Shown here in pieces: positions 1 to 8,411 of a DNA stretch of 36,322 bases; positions within the stretch are counted from its first letter, which is position 1; each line of letters starts with the position of its first letter. Below the pieces are notes generated by a model. It was not told the DNA's origin. It saw nothing but the letters and a program-made list of their open reading frames with translations, and made no database searches. Origin of the DNA: Clostridiales bacterium (GTDB taxonomy: Bacteria; Bacillota; Clostridia; Oscillospirales; Oscillospiraceae); assembly GCA_022786965.1 (NCBI GenBank), contig JALFXH010000031.1:1-36322 (forward strand). Direction: 5' to 3'. The position numbers were made by a program, and so were the translations under genes.

Positions 1-601
1 CGACCTGCTGGTGCCGGACAGCTGCGTGATCGGCGGATTCGATTTGGGCAAGTGGATTGCCTATCAGCGAAACCGCAAAAAAAGCGGCAAGCTCCCGGCG
101 GAACGGGCCGCAAAGCTGGATGAGATCGGTATGGTCTGGGATGTGTTTGATGCCCGCTGGGAAATGCATTACAGGCAGGCAAAAGAATATTTTGAGGTGC
201 ATGGCAATCTGGACATTCCCCGTACCTACAGAACAAAAGATGGCTTTCTGCTGGGACTCTGGGTCGCGGCTCAGCGAAGGAACCGAACCGACGAAGGAAA
301 AGGGAAAAAGCTGTCTCAGGCGCAGATCGACAAGCTCACGGCCATCGGCATGGTCTGGGACGGCGCGTTTGACGCCCAGTGGCAAAGCGCCTACGCCCGG
401 GCGGAGGAATATTACCGGCAGAATGGGGATTTGAATATACCCTATGTTTACTGTACGGCAGACGGCTACCGGCTTGGCCGGTGGCTGGCCCGGCAGAAGA
501 GTGCAAAGAAAGCTCCGGGGAAGCACAGTAACTGCATCATGACCCCGGAGAGAATTCAAAAACTGGAAAGAATAGGAGTCGTGTGGGACAACCCGGATTG
601 A
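1..601 (+). CDS. Helicase-associated (HA) repeat protein, C-terminal part, cut by left edge
   Basis: The reading frame is open to the left edge, so this is the 3' end of a longer gene; the GTG at 11 is not needed as a start. The protein is built of about three repeats of roughly 70 residues, each with the helicase-associated domain pattern: an aromatic W..Y..A..Y segment, then G(N/D)L(N/D)IP, Y.T.DG, LG.W...QR and a closing IG(M/V)VWD. The last repeat ends at the stop. In known proteins such repeats follow a superfamily 2 DNA helicase core, so a helicase or restriction-type ATPase upstream is expected but not visible. It is separated by about 35 bases from the licD-like gene and is probably not functionally tied to it. 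Family assignment is firm; what the full protein does is not known. Confidence 0.8.
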   Translation, partial: DLLVPDSCVIGGFDLGKWIAYQRNRKKSGKLPAERAAKLDEIGMVWDVFDARWEMHYRQAKEYFEVHGNLDIPRTYRTKDGFLLGLWVAAQRRNRTDEGKGKKLSQAQIDKLTAIGMVWDGAFDAQWQSAYARAEEYYRQNGDLNIPYVYCTADGYRLGRWLARQKSAKKAPGKHSNCIMTPERIQKLERIGVVWDNPD

Positions 602-635
602 GCGGGCTTTTCCGGCGACAAGGAAGGCGTTGGTT

Positions 636-1532
636 ATGCACTTATCTACCATGGACGCGTTCAAAAATCTAAAATCCAAAGACCTTGTGGCCGTGGATGA
701 CGAAATGCTCAAGAAGATCCAGCAGGCGCTTCTGAGCATTCTGGACGACATTATCACGGTCTGCGAGAAATATGAAATACCGTATACCCTGGGCGGCGGC
801 TCGGTGCTCGGCGCGGTTCGCCATCAGGGGTTTATCCCCTGGGATGACGATATTGACGTCAATTTCTCCCGGCGGGATTATGAACGGTTCATCCCCGCTT
901 TTCGAAAGGAATTCGGGGAAAAATACTGGATTCACACGCCGGAGGCCACCGACAATTACGGCCTGCTGTTTGCCCGGGTACGACTGAGGGGCACCGTGCT
1001 AAAGACCCGGGACGACTTTTGGACGGAGGAATGCGGCGCGTTTATCGACCTGTTCATTTTGGAGAACACCTTCGATAACGCGGCGCTTCGGTGGATTCAC
1101 GGGATGGGCTGTCAGATTTTGGGCTTGCTGCTGTCCTGCCGGAAATTCTACCGGGACAGAAAATTCATGCTGGAGCTGGCCCATGGGAATCCGGAGCTGC
1201 TGCGGGCGGTGCGCGTGAAAATCGCGCTGGGCTTTTTCGCTTCCATCGGAAGCGTGAATTTCTGGACACGGCTGGCAAACCGGTGGAGCGCCCTGTGTAA
1301 GAACCATAATTCGGAATGGGTAGCGATTCCAGCAGGCAGAAAGAAATTCTGGGGCGAGCTGTACCGGCGGAGGGATGTCCTGGACATCACCCGTAAGCCC
1401 TTTGAGGGCCGCATTGTCAACTGCCCGGCGAATTACGACCTGTATTTAACCCGCCTGTACGGCGACTATATGACCCTTCCGCCGGAAGAGGACAGAGAAA
1501 GGCATCCGTTTTTTGGAGAAATACTGCTGTGA
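636..1532 (+). CDS. LicD-family phosphotransferase
   Basis: Nucleotidyltransferase-fold enzyme of the LicD/fukutin-like group, which transfers phosphocholine or a polyol phosphate from a CDP-activated donor onto a surface glycan. The hallmark is clear near residues 50-75: GGGSVLGAVRHQG followed by IPWDDDIDV, the acidic residues being the metal-binding set. Length (about 298 aa) is normal. I start at ATG 636 because AGGAAGG lies 7 bases upstream; the TTG at 630 would be too close to that site. It is the first gene of a same-strand run with a cytidylyltransferase, an SDR, a TagF-like polymerase and a TagGH exporter, so its substrate is probably the wall polymer made by that operon. Whether it transfers choline phosphate or another group cannot be told; no choline uptake or kinase genes are seen here. 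Confidence 0.88.
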   Translation: MHLSTMDAFKNLKSKDLVAVDDEMLKKIQQALLSILDDIITVCEKYEIPYTLGGGSVLGAVRHQGFIPWDDDIDVNFSRRDYERFIPAFRKEFGEKYWIHTPEATDNYGLLFARVRLRGTVLKTRDDFWTEECGAFIDLFILENTFDNAALRWIHGMGCQILGLLLSCRKFYRDRKFMLELAHGNPELLRAVRVKIALGFFASIGSVNFWTRLANRWSALCKNHNSEWVAIPAGRKKFWGELYRRRDVLDITRKPFEGRIVNCPANYDLYLTRLYGDYMTLPPEEDRERHPFFGEILL

Positions 1533-1547
1533 GAGGAGAAGAATAGG

Positions 1548-2270
1548 GTGAACTACGCTTTAATTTTTGCTGGCGGAGTCGGGCAGAGAATGAATACCAT
1601 TTCCCTGCCAAAACAATTCCTAAGAGTACATGGCAAACCCATTATTGTTCATACGATCGAGCACTTTCAGAAATGTAGTATGATTGACGGCATTGTTGTG
1701 GTATGTCTCAGCGACTATATTGATTTCATGGCTGAGCTGAAGGAGCAGTATGGTCTGACAAAAATTTTGGACATTGTACCTGGGGGAAATAATGGACAGG
1801 CGTCAATATTTCATGGTCTGAGAGCATTAAGCGCGATTTCTCGTGACGACGAGGATATTGTCCTGATTCACGATGGTGTCCGGCCGTTGATAAACGAAGA
1901 AGTGATTGAAAGCAACATTAAATGTGTAAAAGAAAATAGAACCTGTATCACGGTAGCAAAAGCCATCGAAACAGTACTGGTGCTCGATGGGGATAATGTA
2001 AAAGAGGTTGTGGACAGAAGCAAGTGTTATGTTGGCAGGGCGCCGCAATCCTTTTATTTTTCGGATATCTATCGTTGTCACTTAAAGGCAAATGAGATCA
2101 ATAAACATGATTTTATTGATTCGGCAATGCTTATGCAGCACTTTGGCTTTCAGATGCACACGGTTTTAGGCCCTGCGTATAACATAAAGGTTACAACGCC
2201 AATGGACTTCTATCTGTTTAAGGCGATATTGGATGCGAAAGAAAATGAGCAGATAAGGGTGGGTGAATAA
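1548..2270 (+). CDS. IspD/TarI-family cytidylyltransferase
   Basis: Makes a CDP-activated precursor from CTP and a phosphorylated alcohol. The N-terminal FAGGVGQRM followed by LPKQFL is the nucleotide-binding loop of the IspD/TarI family, and IHDGVRPL (about residue 105) and the later K-V-T-T-P-D segment (about residue 215) are also family marks. Length of 240 aa fits. GTG start at 1548 with GAGAGGAGAAG in front. Context favours a TarI-like CDP-ribitol or similar polyol role over isoprenoid synthesis: it lies between a licD-like gene and a dehydrogenase and overlaps the latter by 8 bases. A comparable pairing of an IspD-like and an SDR domain is fused in Haemophilus Bcs1 (CDP-ribitol synthesis), but there the SDR is of a different, shorter type. 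Base composition here is clearly lower in GC than in the flanking operons. Confidence 0.85.
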   Translation: MNYALIFAGGVGQRMNTISLPKQFLRVHGKPIIVHTIEHFQKCSMIDGIVVVCLSDYIDFMAELKEQYGLTKILDIVPGGNNGQASIFHGLRALSAISRDDEDIVLIHDGVRPLINEEVIESNIKCVKENRTCITVAKAIETVLVLDGDNVKEVVDRSKCYVGRAPQSFYFSDIYRCHLKANEINKHDFIDSAMLMQHFGFQMHTVLGPAYNIKVTTPMDFYLFKAILDAKENEQIRVGE

Positions 2271-3222
2271 TACGGATATTCAGAATAAAGTCTTCTTTAT
2301 TACCGGTGCCACGGGACTGATCGGAATGAACCTTTCCAGATACCTGCTCAGTAGCGGCGCCCATGTTGTATGCGCGGCAAGAAGTGAAGCAAAAGCACGG
2401 ACGCTGGATTTTTTTGATGCTGTTGAATGGGTGTTTGGCGATATGTCTCAGCCCTATGTGTATGAAGGGCACATTGACTATATCATCCATACCGCAAGTC
2501 CGACCGATTCCCAATACTTTATTGATCACCCGGTGGAAACAATTAACGATACCGTTCTCGCGATGAACCATATTCTGAATTTCGCGAAAGACAAGGCGGT
2601 GTCCGGCTTTGTCTTTACTTCCTCGCTAGAAGTTTACGGAATTTGTACGGAAGATCAGTTTTTGCGGGAAGATGAGTACTACGGCATCGATTGCACAAAT
2701 GTGAGAAACAGCTATGCGGAAGGAAAGAAGCTGCTGGAATGTTTAGCCGTTTCCTATTGCCGGGAGTATGGTGTTCCCGTAAAAATCGTCAGACTGTGCC
2801 AAACCTTTGGTCGTGGTGTCACAAAAGAAGACAATAGAGTATTCGCTCAGTTTGCCAGAAGTGTATTGCAGGGGAAAGACATTGTGCTGGCAACACGCGG
2901 TGAAACAAAGAGATCGTATTGCTCGGTGGAGGATGCGGTACATGGAATCCTGACCGTTCTGCTTTATGGAGCGAATGGCGAGGCGTATAATATTGCCAGT
3001 GATAACACGTATTGCTCGATTTACGATATGGCGAAAGCGTTTGCAAAGGAGACGAATTCAAACGTCATTGTCGGAGAGGGAAGCTGCAATAAATATCTGC
3101 CAACCATTCAGTTTGGGTTGGATACTACAAAAGCAAAGAAAATCGGCTTTGTGTCGAATGATGATCTGGAATCAATGATTTCAAAATTTCTGACGTACTA
3201 TAAGGTTATATTATCTGATTGA
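2263..3222 (+). CDS. NAD-dependent epimerase/dehydratase (extended SDR)
   Basis: Extended short-chain dehydrogenase acting on a nucleotide- or phosphate-linked sugar or polyol. The Rossmann loop TGATGLIGMN is near residue 15, and the catalytic Y-x-x-x-K is seen as SYAEGKK around residue 152, preceded by the serine-containing TSSLEVYG segment. Length of 319 aa is typical of WcaG/GalE-like members. GTG start at 2263 lies within the last codons of the cytidylyltransferase, implying translational coupling. Partnership with that gene suggests the two together make one activated precursor for the polymer. Exact substrate cannot be told from sequence. Like its partner it is AT-richer than neighbours (a 60-base stretch from 2701 counts 29 G+C). 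Confidence 0.85.
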   Translation: MNNTDIQNKVFFITGATGLIGMNLSRYLLSSGAHVVCAARSEAKARTLDFFDAVEWVFGDMSQPYVYEGHIDYIIHTASPTDSQYFIDHPVETINDTVLAMNHILNFAKDKAVSGFVFTSSLEVYGICTEDQFLREDEYYGIDCTNVRNSYAEGKKLLECLAVSYCREYGVPVKIVRLCQTFGRGVTKEDNRVFAQFARSVLQGKDIVLATRGETKRSYCSVEDAVHGILTVLLYGANGEAYNIASDNTYCSIYDMAKAFAKETNSNVIVGEGSCNKYLPTIQFGLDTTKAKKIGFVSNDDLESMISKFLTYYKVILSD

Positions 3223-3316
3223 TAATGCATAAAAGCGATTCCTGTTTTCGGAGTTGATAAAGCGGTATTTTAACCGCATATGAGAAAATGCAAGGGATAA
3301 GGAGAGAAAACACGGC

Positions 3317-5074
3317 ATGCAAGTCTATCCATCAACCGTAACGGACATATCCTGGGAGAGAATTCACCTGACTGCAACTGTAGCTTTTGAAACAGAGCTT
3401 CCGCTGAACACCAGATTTTTTCTGGTCAGGGAATCAGACAATGTGATTTGGGCAGAATTGGAGCCTGACCATCCCCTTGGGGATACTGTCAGACTGCATC
3501 TGAATGTCACAAACAACGGACTGAATCGCTGTATTCCCAACGGCGTATATAATCTGGTAGCAGCAGACGGCAAGGGTTTCTATAGTGTCGCCGGATATAA
3601 CGGCCCTTTTGAAACTCTGGGCCTGTGGGGGCGTTCTTTCCAGTATCGGACCAACGCAGGTACATACTCCATCTCCTTCCTGCTGGATGAATACGCGGAT
3701 GTATCCAGACTGCAGATTCAAATTTTCAATGCGGAACGAGTGGAGCTGGGCAACTATCCTGTGCCTAATAGAGATTGGAGGAATGGGACTTTCCTAAAAA
3801 AACTGGGAAAGATGATTCTGAAAAAGCTGAAATCCTTGCTTGGAAAAAGAAACCAACACCGATTACTGCGGCTCTACTATGGCCTTGCCCGGCAATTGCA
3901 GCCCACCGGAAAGAAGACGCTGCTGTTTCTGTCAGAACAGACGGACGTGATGCCCCTGAATATGCAGTCGGTTCTGACGAGACTCAGAGAGCGGGGACTG
4001 GATAAGGAATTCCGTATTCAGATTTCTCTGAGGCGATTCACCTCCGAGAAACAGACCATTCCCAGCACACTGAAAATGATCTGGAAGTTAGCCATGGCGG
4101 ATACCCTTGTTGTGGACGACCATGTTCCGGTATTGGACTGGCTTGTGCTGGACCCGGCGGTGGTGGTCATTCAGCTCTGGCACGCAGGCGCGGGCTTTAA
4201 GGGGGTGGGCTACAGCCGCTGGGGACACCATGGCTGTCCGGGCCCCTTCAGCGCCCACCGTCAGTACACCTACTCCATTTCCGGTTCCGGCCCGATCTCC
4301 CATTTCTTTTCAGAGCAGTTTGGTATTCTGGATGAGCAGGTGATTCCCACTGGAATGCCCCGGATGGATGCCTATCTGAATCCCGAAAACCGAAAGCGGG
4401 TCACCGCGGCGCTGTACGAAGCGTATCCCCAGACGAAGGAGAAGATGGTGATTCTGTTCGCGCCTACCTACCGGGGGCGTGATCGAAAGAATGCCTACTA
4501 TCCCTATGAGCTGATTGATTTTCCGGCGTTGTACCGGCTGTGCCAGAAGAAAGACGCGGTGGTTCTGTTCAAGATGCATCCCTGGGTTCCCGGCGAGGTT
4601 CCCATCGATGAAGCCTATTCCGACCGCCTGATCAGCGTCAACGCCTACCCAAACATCAACGACCTGTTCTACATAACCGATCTTTACATCACGGATTACT
4701 CCTCCGGGATGTATGAATTCTCTCTGATGAATAAACCGATGCTGTTCTTCGCTTACGATAAAATTCAGTACTCAGCATCACGCGGCTTCCATCGGGACTA
4801 TGACTCGGTGGTACCCGGAAAAATCTGCATGACCTTTCAGGAACTCCTCACCGCGATTGAAGAAGATGATTATCAATTTGAAAAGGTGGCAGAGTATGTC
4901 CGTTACCACTTCGACTTCACCGACTACCACAGCACCGACCGGGTCATCGATTGGCTGATTCTGGGGCAGCTTCCTGAGCAATATCGACAGGCACTGGAAA
5001 GGAAACGGGAACGGGTCAGAAATACAATTGGAAAAACACTTTGCGTGGAAAACGCCGTTTTGAACGATAATTGA
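3317..5074 (+). CDS. CDP-glycerol glycerophosphotransferase family protein (TagB/TagF-like)
   Basis: Membrane-associated transferase that adds polyol phosphate units from a CDP-linked donor to a growing teichoic-acid-like chain. The C-terminal catalytic half carries the family's marks: QLWHAGAGFKGVGYSR (about residue 278), FAPTYRGR (about 384), FKMHPW (about 419) and LYITDYSSGMYEF (about 457) followed by PMLFF. The first 150-160 residues form a separate beta-rich domain with no catalytic motif, seen as an N-terminal extension in some family members. ATG at 3317 follows AAGGAGAG. 585 aa. It sits downstream of the precursor pair and upstream of the glycosyltransferase and exporter, so it is probably the chain polymerase or primer of this operon. 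Confidence 0.9.
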   Translation: MQVYPSTVTDISWERIHLTATVAFETELPLNTRFFLVRESDNVIWAELEPDHPLGDTVRLHLNVTNNGLNRCIPNGVYNLVAADGKGFYSVAGYNGPFETLGLWGRSFQYRTNAGTYSISFLLDEYADVSRLQIQIFNAERVELGNYPVPNRDWRNGTFLKKLGKMILKKLKSLLGKRNQHRLLRLYYGLARQLQPTGKKTLLFLSEQTDVMPLNMQSVLTRLRERGLDKEFRIQISLRRFTSEKQTIPSTLKMIWKLAMADTLVVDDHVPVLDWLVLDPAVVVIQLWHAGAGFKGVGYSRWGHHGCPGPFSAHRQYTYSISGSGPISHFFSEQFGILDEQVIPTGMPRMDAYLNPENRKRVTAALYEAYPQTKEKMVILFAPTYRGRDRKNAYYPYELIDFPALYRLCQKKDAVVLFKMHPWVPGEVPIDEAYSDRLISVNAYPNINDLFYITDLYITDYSSGMYEFSLMNKPMLFFAYDKIQYSASRGFHRDYDSVVPGKICMTFQELLTAIEEDDYQFEKVAEYVRYHFDFTDYHSTDRVIDWLILGQLPEQYRQALERKRERVRNTIGKTLCVENAVLNDN

Positions 5075-5082
5075 GGAAGAAT

Positions 5083-6084
5083 ATGATGAAAAATGCTATC
5101 TATTTTGCCATCGACGACAATTACGCTTTTGCTGCTGCCAATATGCTCATGGGACTGCACCAGTACTGCGGGGAATTGCTAAAAACCTGTGACATTATTC
5201 TTTATCACAATGGTCTCAGTGAAAAGAACGCCCAACTGCTGGCGCAGCTGCATCCGGGCATCCTCCTGGAACCGATCTCCTTCCCTGACTCCTGGAAAGA
5301 GATGACAGCTCGAAACAATGTCCAAAAATATAACGGAATGATATTATGCAAGTTTTTTGGCTTTCGCCTGATACAGACTTACGACTATGCGCTGTTCTTA
5401 GATGCGGATATGCTGATTCGCGGGGATCTGTCTGCGCTTTTTACCCTCGACACGGAAATGGCATGGCGGAAAGTCATTGCATGGGAGCCTAAGAAAGTGT
5501 TCTCACCGCTACTGAATAAACATAATGAAGACATCACAGCCGGAAATGCTGGATTGTTACTTTATACCAGCAAGCTAAGAAAATATGCTGTTGATGACGT
5601 TACTATTATCGATGCCTTTCGAAAAATTCAGGATTTGGGAAATGGCGGAATTGATGAGTTGGTTCTGGCGTGGATCGCTTATTCCAACGGTATGCGGGTA
5701 ACGGAATTGGATATGGATGTTTACAATACCCCTGCCTATAAAGCCCTGGATAATACGCGGCTTTTGCATTTCCTATACTGGCGAAAGACCACGACAAAAC
5801 CGTGGGACAATCTTGCGGCCTATCTCTATTTCGACGATTGGGCAGAAAACTATCAGAAATGGCTGGCGCTTGGCGGGGATGGTCCTGTTCATTACACGAA
5901 GGAGGATTATTACAACCTGTTCGCGTTTGAAAAGTCGGGCGAGATTATGAAAAAGGATAAGCAAATCGCCAAACTGGAAAAGCGCATTGAAACGATCATC
6001 GGTTCCCGTGGGTGGAAAATGGTGCAGTTCCTGCGCCGGATCAAGGACAAATTGAGGAAACTATTAAAATGCTTCAAAAAATAA
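5083..6084 (+). CDS. Glycosyltransferase family 8 protein
   Basis: Retaining glycosyltransferase of the GT8/glycogenin-like family using an NDP-sugar. The metal-binding D-x-D appears as LFLDADMLIRGD (about residue 107), following a lysine-bearing K-F-F-G-F segment; GNAGLLLY (about 160) is another family stretch. ATG 5083 is chosen because GAGG lies 6 bases upstream, rather than the TTG at 5071. The final 50 residues are a charged coiled-coil-like segment followed by a basic amphipathic tail (SRGWKMVQFLRRIK), a tail often seen on membrane-bound wall glycosyltransferases of Clostridia. Probably decorates the polymer or builds its linkage unit. Its last 16 bases overlap the start of the exporter permease. 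Confidence 0.88.
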   Translation: MMKNAIYFAIDDNYAFAAANMLMGLHQYCGELLKTCDIILYHNGLSEKNAQLLAQLHPGILLEPISFPDSWKEMTARNNVQKYNGMILCKFFGFRLIQTYDYALFLDADMLIRGDLSALFTLDTEMAWRKVIAWEPKKVFSPLLNKHNEDITAGNAGLLLYTSKLRKYAVDDVTIIDAFRKIQDLGNGGIDELVLAWIAYSNGMRVTELDMDVYNTPAYKALDNTRLLHFLYWRKTTTKPWDNLAAYLYFDDWAENYQKWLALGGDGPVHYTKEDYYNLFAFEKSGEIMKKDKQIAKLEKRIETIIGSRGWKMVQFLRRIKDKLRKLLKCFKK

Positions 6085-6836
6085 GAAACAACAGATTTCT
6101 GTTTTCAGAACTGGTCAAGCGGGACTTCAAGCAGAAGTACAAGCGCACCGCTCTGGGTATGGCCTGGAGCGTGCTGTCTCCGCTGCTGACGCTGCTGGTT
6201 ATGAAAATCGTGTTCACCGAATTCTTCGGCAGAAACACTCCCCACTATACCACCTACCTGTTCGCCGGCAACATTGTGATGTCCTACTTCAAGGAGGCTA
6301 CCAAAGGCGGCATGGGCAGCCTGATGAACAACAGCAGGCTCCTGTCAAAGGTCAATATTCCCAAGTACCTCTTCCTGCTCAGCCGGAACGTGTCCGCGAT
6401 GATCAATTTCCTGCTGACGCTGGCGGTCTACTTCTTCTTCTGCGCCATTGACGGGATTTCCTTCGGCTGGCATATGGTGGCGCTGATCTACCCCGTCCTG
6501 TGCCTGACGGTAATGAACATCGGTGTGGGCATGATCCTATCCGCCATGTATGTATTCTTCCGGGATACCCAGTACCTATATGATGTGTTCCTGACGCTGC
6601 TGACCTACCTGTCTGCCATCTTCTATCAGGTGGACAAGTTCAGTCCCCGGATTCAGCAGTGCTTCCTCCTGAACCCGGTATACTGCATGATCAAGTATTT
6701 CCGCGTCATTACCATCGATGGCAATATTCCTTCCCTGAGTTTTCACCTTTTGTGCGCGTTCTACGCCGCGGTGATTCTGGCTGTGGGCTGTATGACCTAC
6801 AAGAAGTACAATAACCAGTTCGTCTACTATTTCTGA
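6069..6836 (+). CDS. Polysaccharide/teichoic acid ABC exporter permease (TagG/Wzm-like)
   Basis: ABC-2 type permease forming the membrane channel for export of the finished polymer. The cytoplasmic N-terminus LVKRDFKQKYKRTALG is the amphipathic segment typical of TagG/Wzm, followed by about six hydrophobic segments (for example MAWSVLSPLLTLLVMKIVF). ATG 6069 is preferred: it gives a standard family N-terminus and has GAGGAA about 11 bases upstream; a longer frame from GTG 6012 would only read over the previous gene. 255 aa. The stop overlaps the ATPase start by one base, so the two halves of the transporter are coupled. Confidence 0.92.
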   Translation: MLQKIRNNRFLFSELVKRDFKQKYKRTALGMAWSVLSPLLTLLVMKIVFTEFFGRNTPHYTTYLFAGNIVMSYFKEATKGGMGSLMNNSRLLSKVNIPKYLFLLSRNVSAMINFLLTLAVYFFFCAIDGISFGWHMVALIYPVLCLTVMNIGVGMILSAMYVFFRDTQYLYDVFLTLLTYLSAIFYQVDKFSPRIQQCFLLNPVYCMIKYFRVITIDGNIPSLSFHLLCAFYAAVILAVGCMTYKKYNNQFVYYF

Positions 6837-7795
6837 TGGGTGAGATTATGGCAGTCATTCAATGTATCAATACGGGAATCCGCTACATGACCGGCGATTT
6901 TAAGGACATCGGCCTGAAGGAGTATGTTCTGCGCAAAATTCGGGGGAAATACCATGTCACGGAATTCTGGGCGGATCGGAATATCAATTTCTCTCTGGAT
7001 AAGGGAGATATGCTGGGCATCATCGGCTCCAACGGTGCGGGCAAGTCTACCCTTCTCAAGGCCATCAGCGGCATCATGGTGCCCATTGAGGGACAGATCA
7101 AAGTCACCGGAAAAATCGCGGCGCTGCTGGAGCTGACCGCCGGGTTTGATGGAGACCTGACTGTGCAGGAGAATACCTATCTCCGGGGCGCCATGCTGGG
7201 CTACACCCGGAAGTTCATGGACGAAAAATACAATGACATCATCGCCTTCGCGGAGCTTCAGGATTTTCAGGACCGGCCCTTCAAGCAGCTGTCCTCCGGC
7301 ATGAAGTCCCGGCTGGCTTTCTCCATCGCCTGTCTGGTCAGTCCGGACATTCTGATTCTGGACGAGGTGCTGTCCGTGGGTGACGGCGCTTTCCGCCAGA
7401 AAAGCGGCGACAAAATGAAGCAGATTCTCTCCAGCGGTGTTACAGGAATTCTGGTTTCCCATTCCATCAGTCAGGTGCGGGAGATGTGCAACAAAATTCT
7501 CTGGCTGGATCACGGCAAGCAGATCTATTTCGGCGGCGATACGGAAACCGTCTGCAATGCCTACGAGCAGTTCCTGCTGACGAAGCAGCTGCCGGCGGAT
7601 TGGGCAGATATCGAGGAAATGTCCGCCGCCTGTCTGGAACGGAAGGAGCAGGAGCAGCAGGAAAAACAGCGGGCAGAGGTACAAAAGCTGCAAAGCATGC
7701 TGGAGTCCGGGGAAAACGTGTCGGCGGTGGAAGCGGCGCTGAGCATCCTGCGCAAACAGCGGCCCGATCTGCTGCGCAGCCAGACACTTCAATAG
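6836..7795 (+). CDS. Polysaccharide/teichoic acid ABC exporter ATP-binding protein (TagH/Wzt-like)
   Basis: ATPase partner of the preceding permease. Walker A is GSNGAGKST (residues 64-72), the signature is LSSGMKSRLAF, and Walker B is ILILDEVLSVGD, all in the short-signature form characteristic of the TagH/Wzt/KpsT group rather than importer ATPases. The ATG at 6836 overlaps the permease stop; a second ATG at 6848 with GGTGAG before it is an alternative start. After the ATPase core (to about residue 245) there is a charged, coiled-coil-prone tail of about 70 residues rich in E, Q and K. That tail is too short for a Wzt-type glycan-binding domain and its role is unknown. Last gene of the wall polymer operon; a hairpin with a T-run follows directly. 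Confidence 0.92.
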   Translation: MGEIMAVIQCINTGIRYMTGDFKDIGLKEYVLRKIRGKYHVTEFWADRNINFSLDKGDMLGIIGSNGAGKSTLLKAISGIMVPIEGQIKVTGKIAALLELTAGFDGDLTVQENTYLRGAMLGYTRKFMDEKYNDIIAFAELQDFQDRPFKQLSSGMKSRLAFSIACLVSPDILILDEVLSVGDGAFRQKSGDKMKQILSSGVTGILVSHSISQVREMCNKILWLDHGKQIYFGGDTETVCNAYEQFLLTKQLPADWADIEEMSAACLERKEQEQQEKQRAEVQKLQSMLESGENVSAVEAALSILRKQRPDLLRSQTLQ

Positions 7796-7820
7796 CCCCG
7801 CTTGCGAATGGGGCATTTTT
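7795..7820 (+). terminator. Intrinsic terminator of the wall polymer operon
   Basis: GCCCC (7795-7799) pairs with GGGGC (7810-7814) and is followed by ATTTTT. It begins inside the stop codon of the exporter ATPase gene. The stem is short, so termination may be partial. Confidence 0.6.
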
Positions 7821-8020
7821 GAGTACCTTGACAGCATGAATAATCTGGCATTGATTCAGGTAATGTGCGCGGACAGTACGCGAATGATTGGCGGCAGCTG
7901 GTATGTATCGGCCATGATTATGGCCATGCTGTTTGTCTATCCCATGCTGAAAACATATTGTGTTCCTGTTATCGGTGGTGGAGCTAACGAGGCTGAAATA
8001 GAAAGGATTTGTAATACTCT
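7800..8020 (+). pseudogene. Possible remnant of an acyltransferase-3 family gene
   Basis: A short + strand frame (ATG 7836 to about 8027) has no good ribosome site but contains IGGSWYVSAMIMAMLFVYPML, shortened here to its key pattern: a W-Y-(L/V)-S-A followed by a hydrophobic segment ending Y-P-M-L. That pattern resembles the W-Y-L-S-A-(L/M) transmembrane stretch of membrane O-acyltransferases (acyltransferase 3) that often end wall polymer operons. The frame also runs upstream without a stop (F-E-Y-L-D-S) through the terminator, and nothing before or after extends to a full enzyme of about 350 aa. I read it as an internal relic left after deletion on both sides. It could be a chance frame. 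Confidence 0.35.
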
Positions 8021-8022
8021 AT

Positions 8023-8230
8023 CTTGATAAAATTATTTAATTTTATCAAGAAGACACCGCCTGGCGGCGTTGTCGTTTCCATGATTTTCGGAATAGAAAA
8101 TCATGGAAACTCGTCTCATTATGATCTTCATATAGAAAACTTCAATTCATGCGAATTAAAGTTTTCTATTGAGTATCAGTATAAAACCCCACCGTCAGAC
8201 GTCCAACTGGTTGGACGTTTGACGGTGGGG
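8023..8230. repeat. Array of five consecutive inverted repeats (hairpins)
   Basis: Five palindromes follow one another: 8023-8050 (13-bp perfect arms, 2-base loop), 8053-8074 (imperfect, GACA...TGTC around CCGCC-T-GGCGG), 8075-8110 (15-bp perfect arms, loop GGAATA), 8132-8169 (17-bp arms with one C-A mismatch, loop ATGC) and 8187-8230 (20-bp arms with one G-T pair, loop CTGG). A small sixth (TATGA-TCT-TCATA) lies between the third and fourth. The arms differ in sequence, so this is not a tandem repeat of one unit. No coding function is supported. The fifth hairpin reads as a terminator on the - strand (see separate entry). The rest is unexplained. Confidence 0.85.
8181..8230 (-). terminator. 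Terminator for the mod operon (fifth hairpin of the array)
   Basis: On the - strand a 20-bp stem (8230 down to 8187) is followed by TTTTAT. It is about 180 bases beyond the stop of the MoCF-domain gene and faces the right way to end modBC transcription. Confidence 0.55.
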
Positions 8231-8411
8231 ATCTTTATGTTTTCCAGCCTTGAGCCTCTCATTTCCTTTTCGGAGAAAAATATCCTTGACAATGCGCATC
8301 GAAAGCTCATCCAAAATCGCGAGGGATTGCAGCAGGTGACATCGGTCACTTACTTCGCAATGACAGTTCTTCTATTTGTGCACGTTTCCTTTCGTGAGAC
8401 AGCCCCTTCTA
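8231..8411. other. Non-coding stretch, possible degenerate palindromic repeat
   Basis: About 180 bases between the hairpin array and the 3' end of the mod operon. It contains GTGAC-ATCG-GTCAC (8336-8349) flanked by GCGAGGGATTGC and TTCGCAATGAC, which resembles the interspersed palindromic repeats common in gut Clostridia but is not one of the three families seen elsewhere in the window. No gene is supported. Confidence 0.35.
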
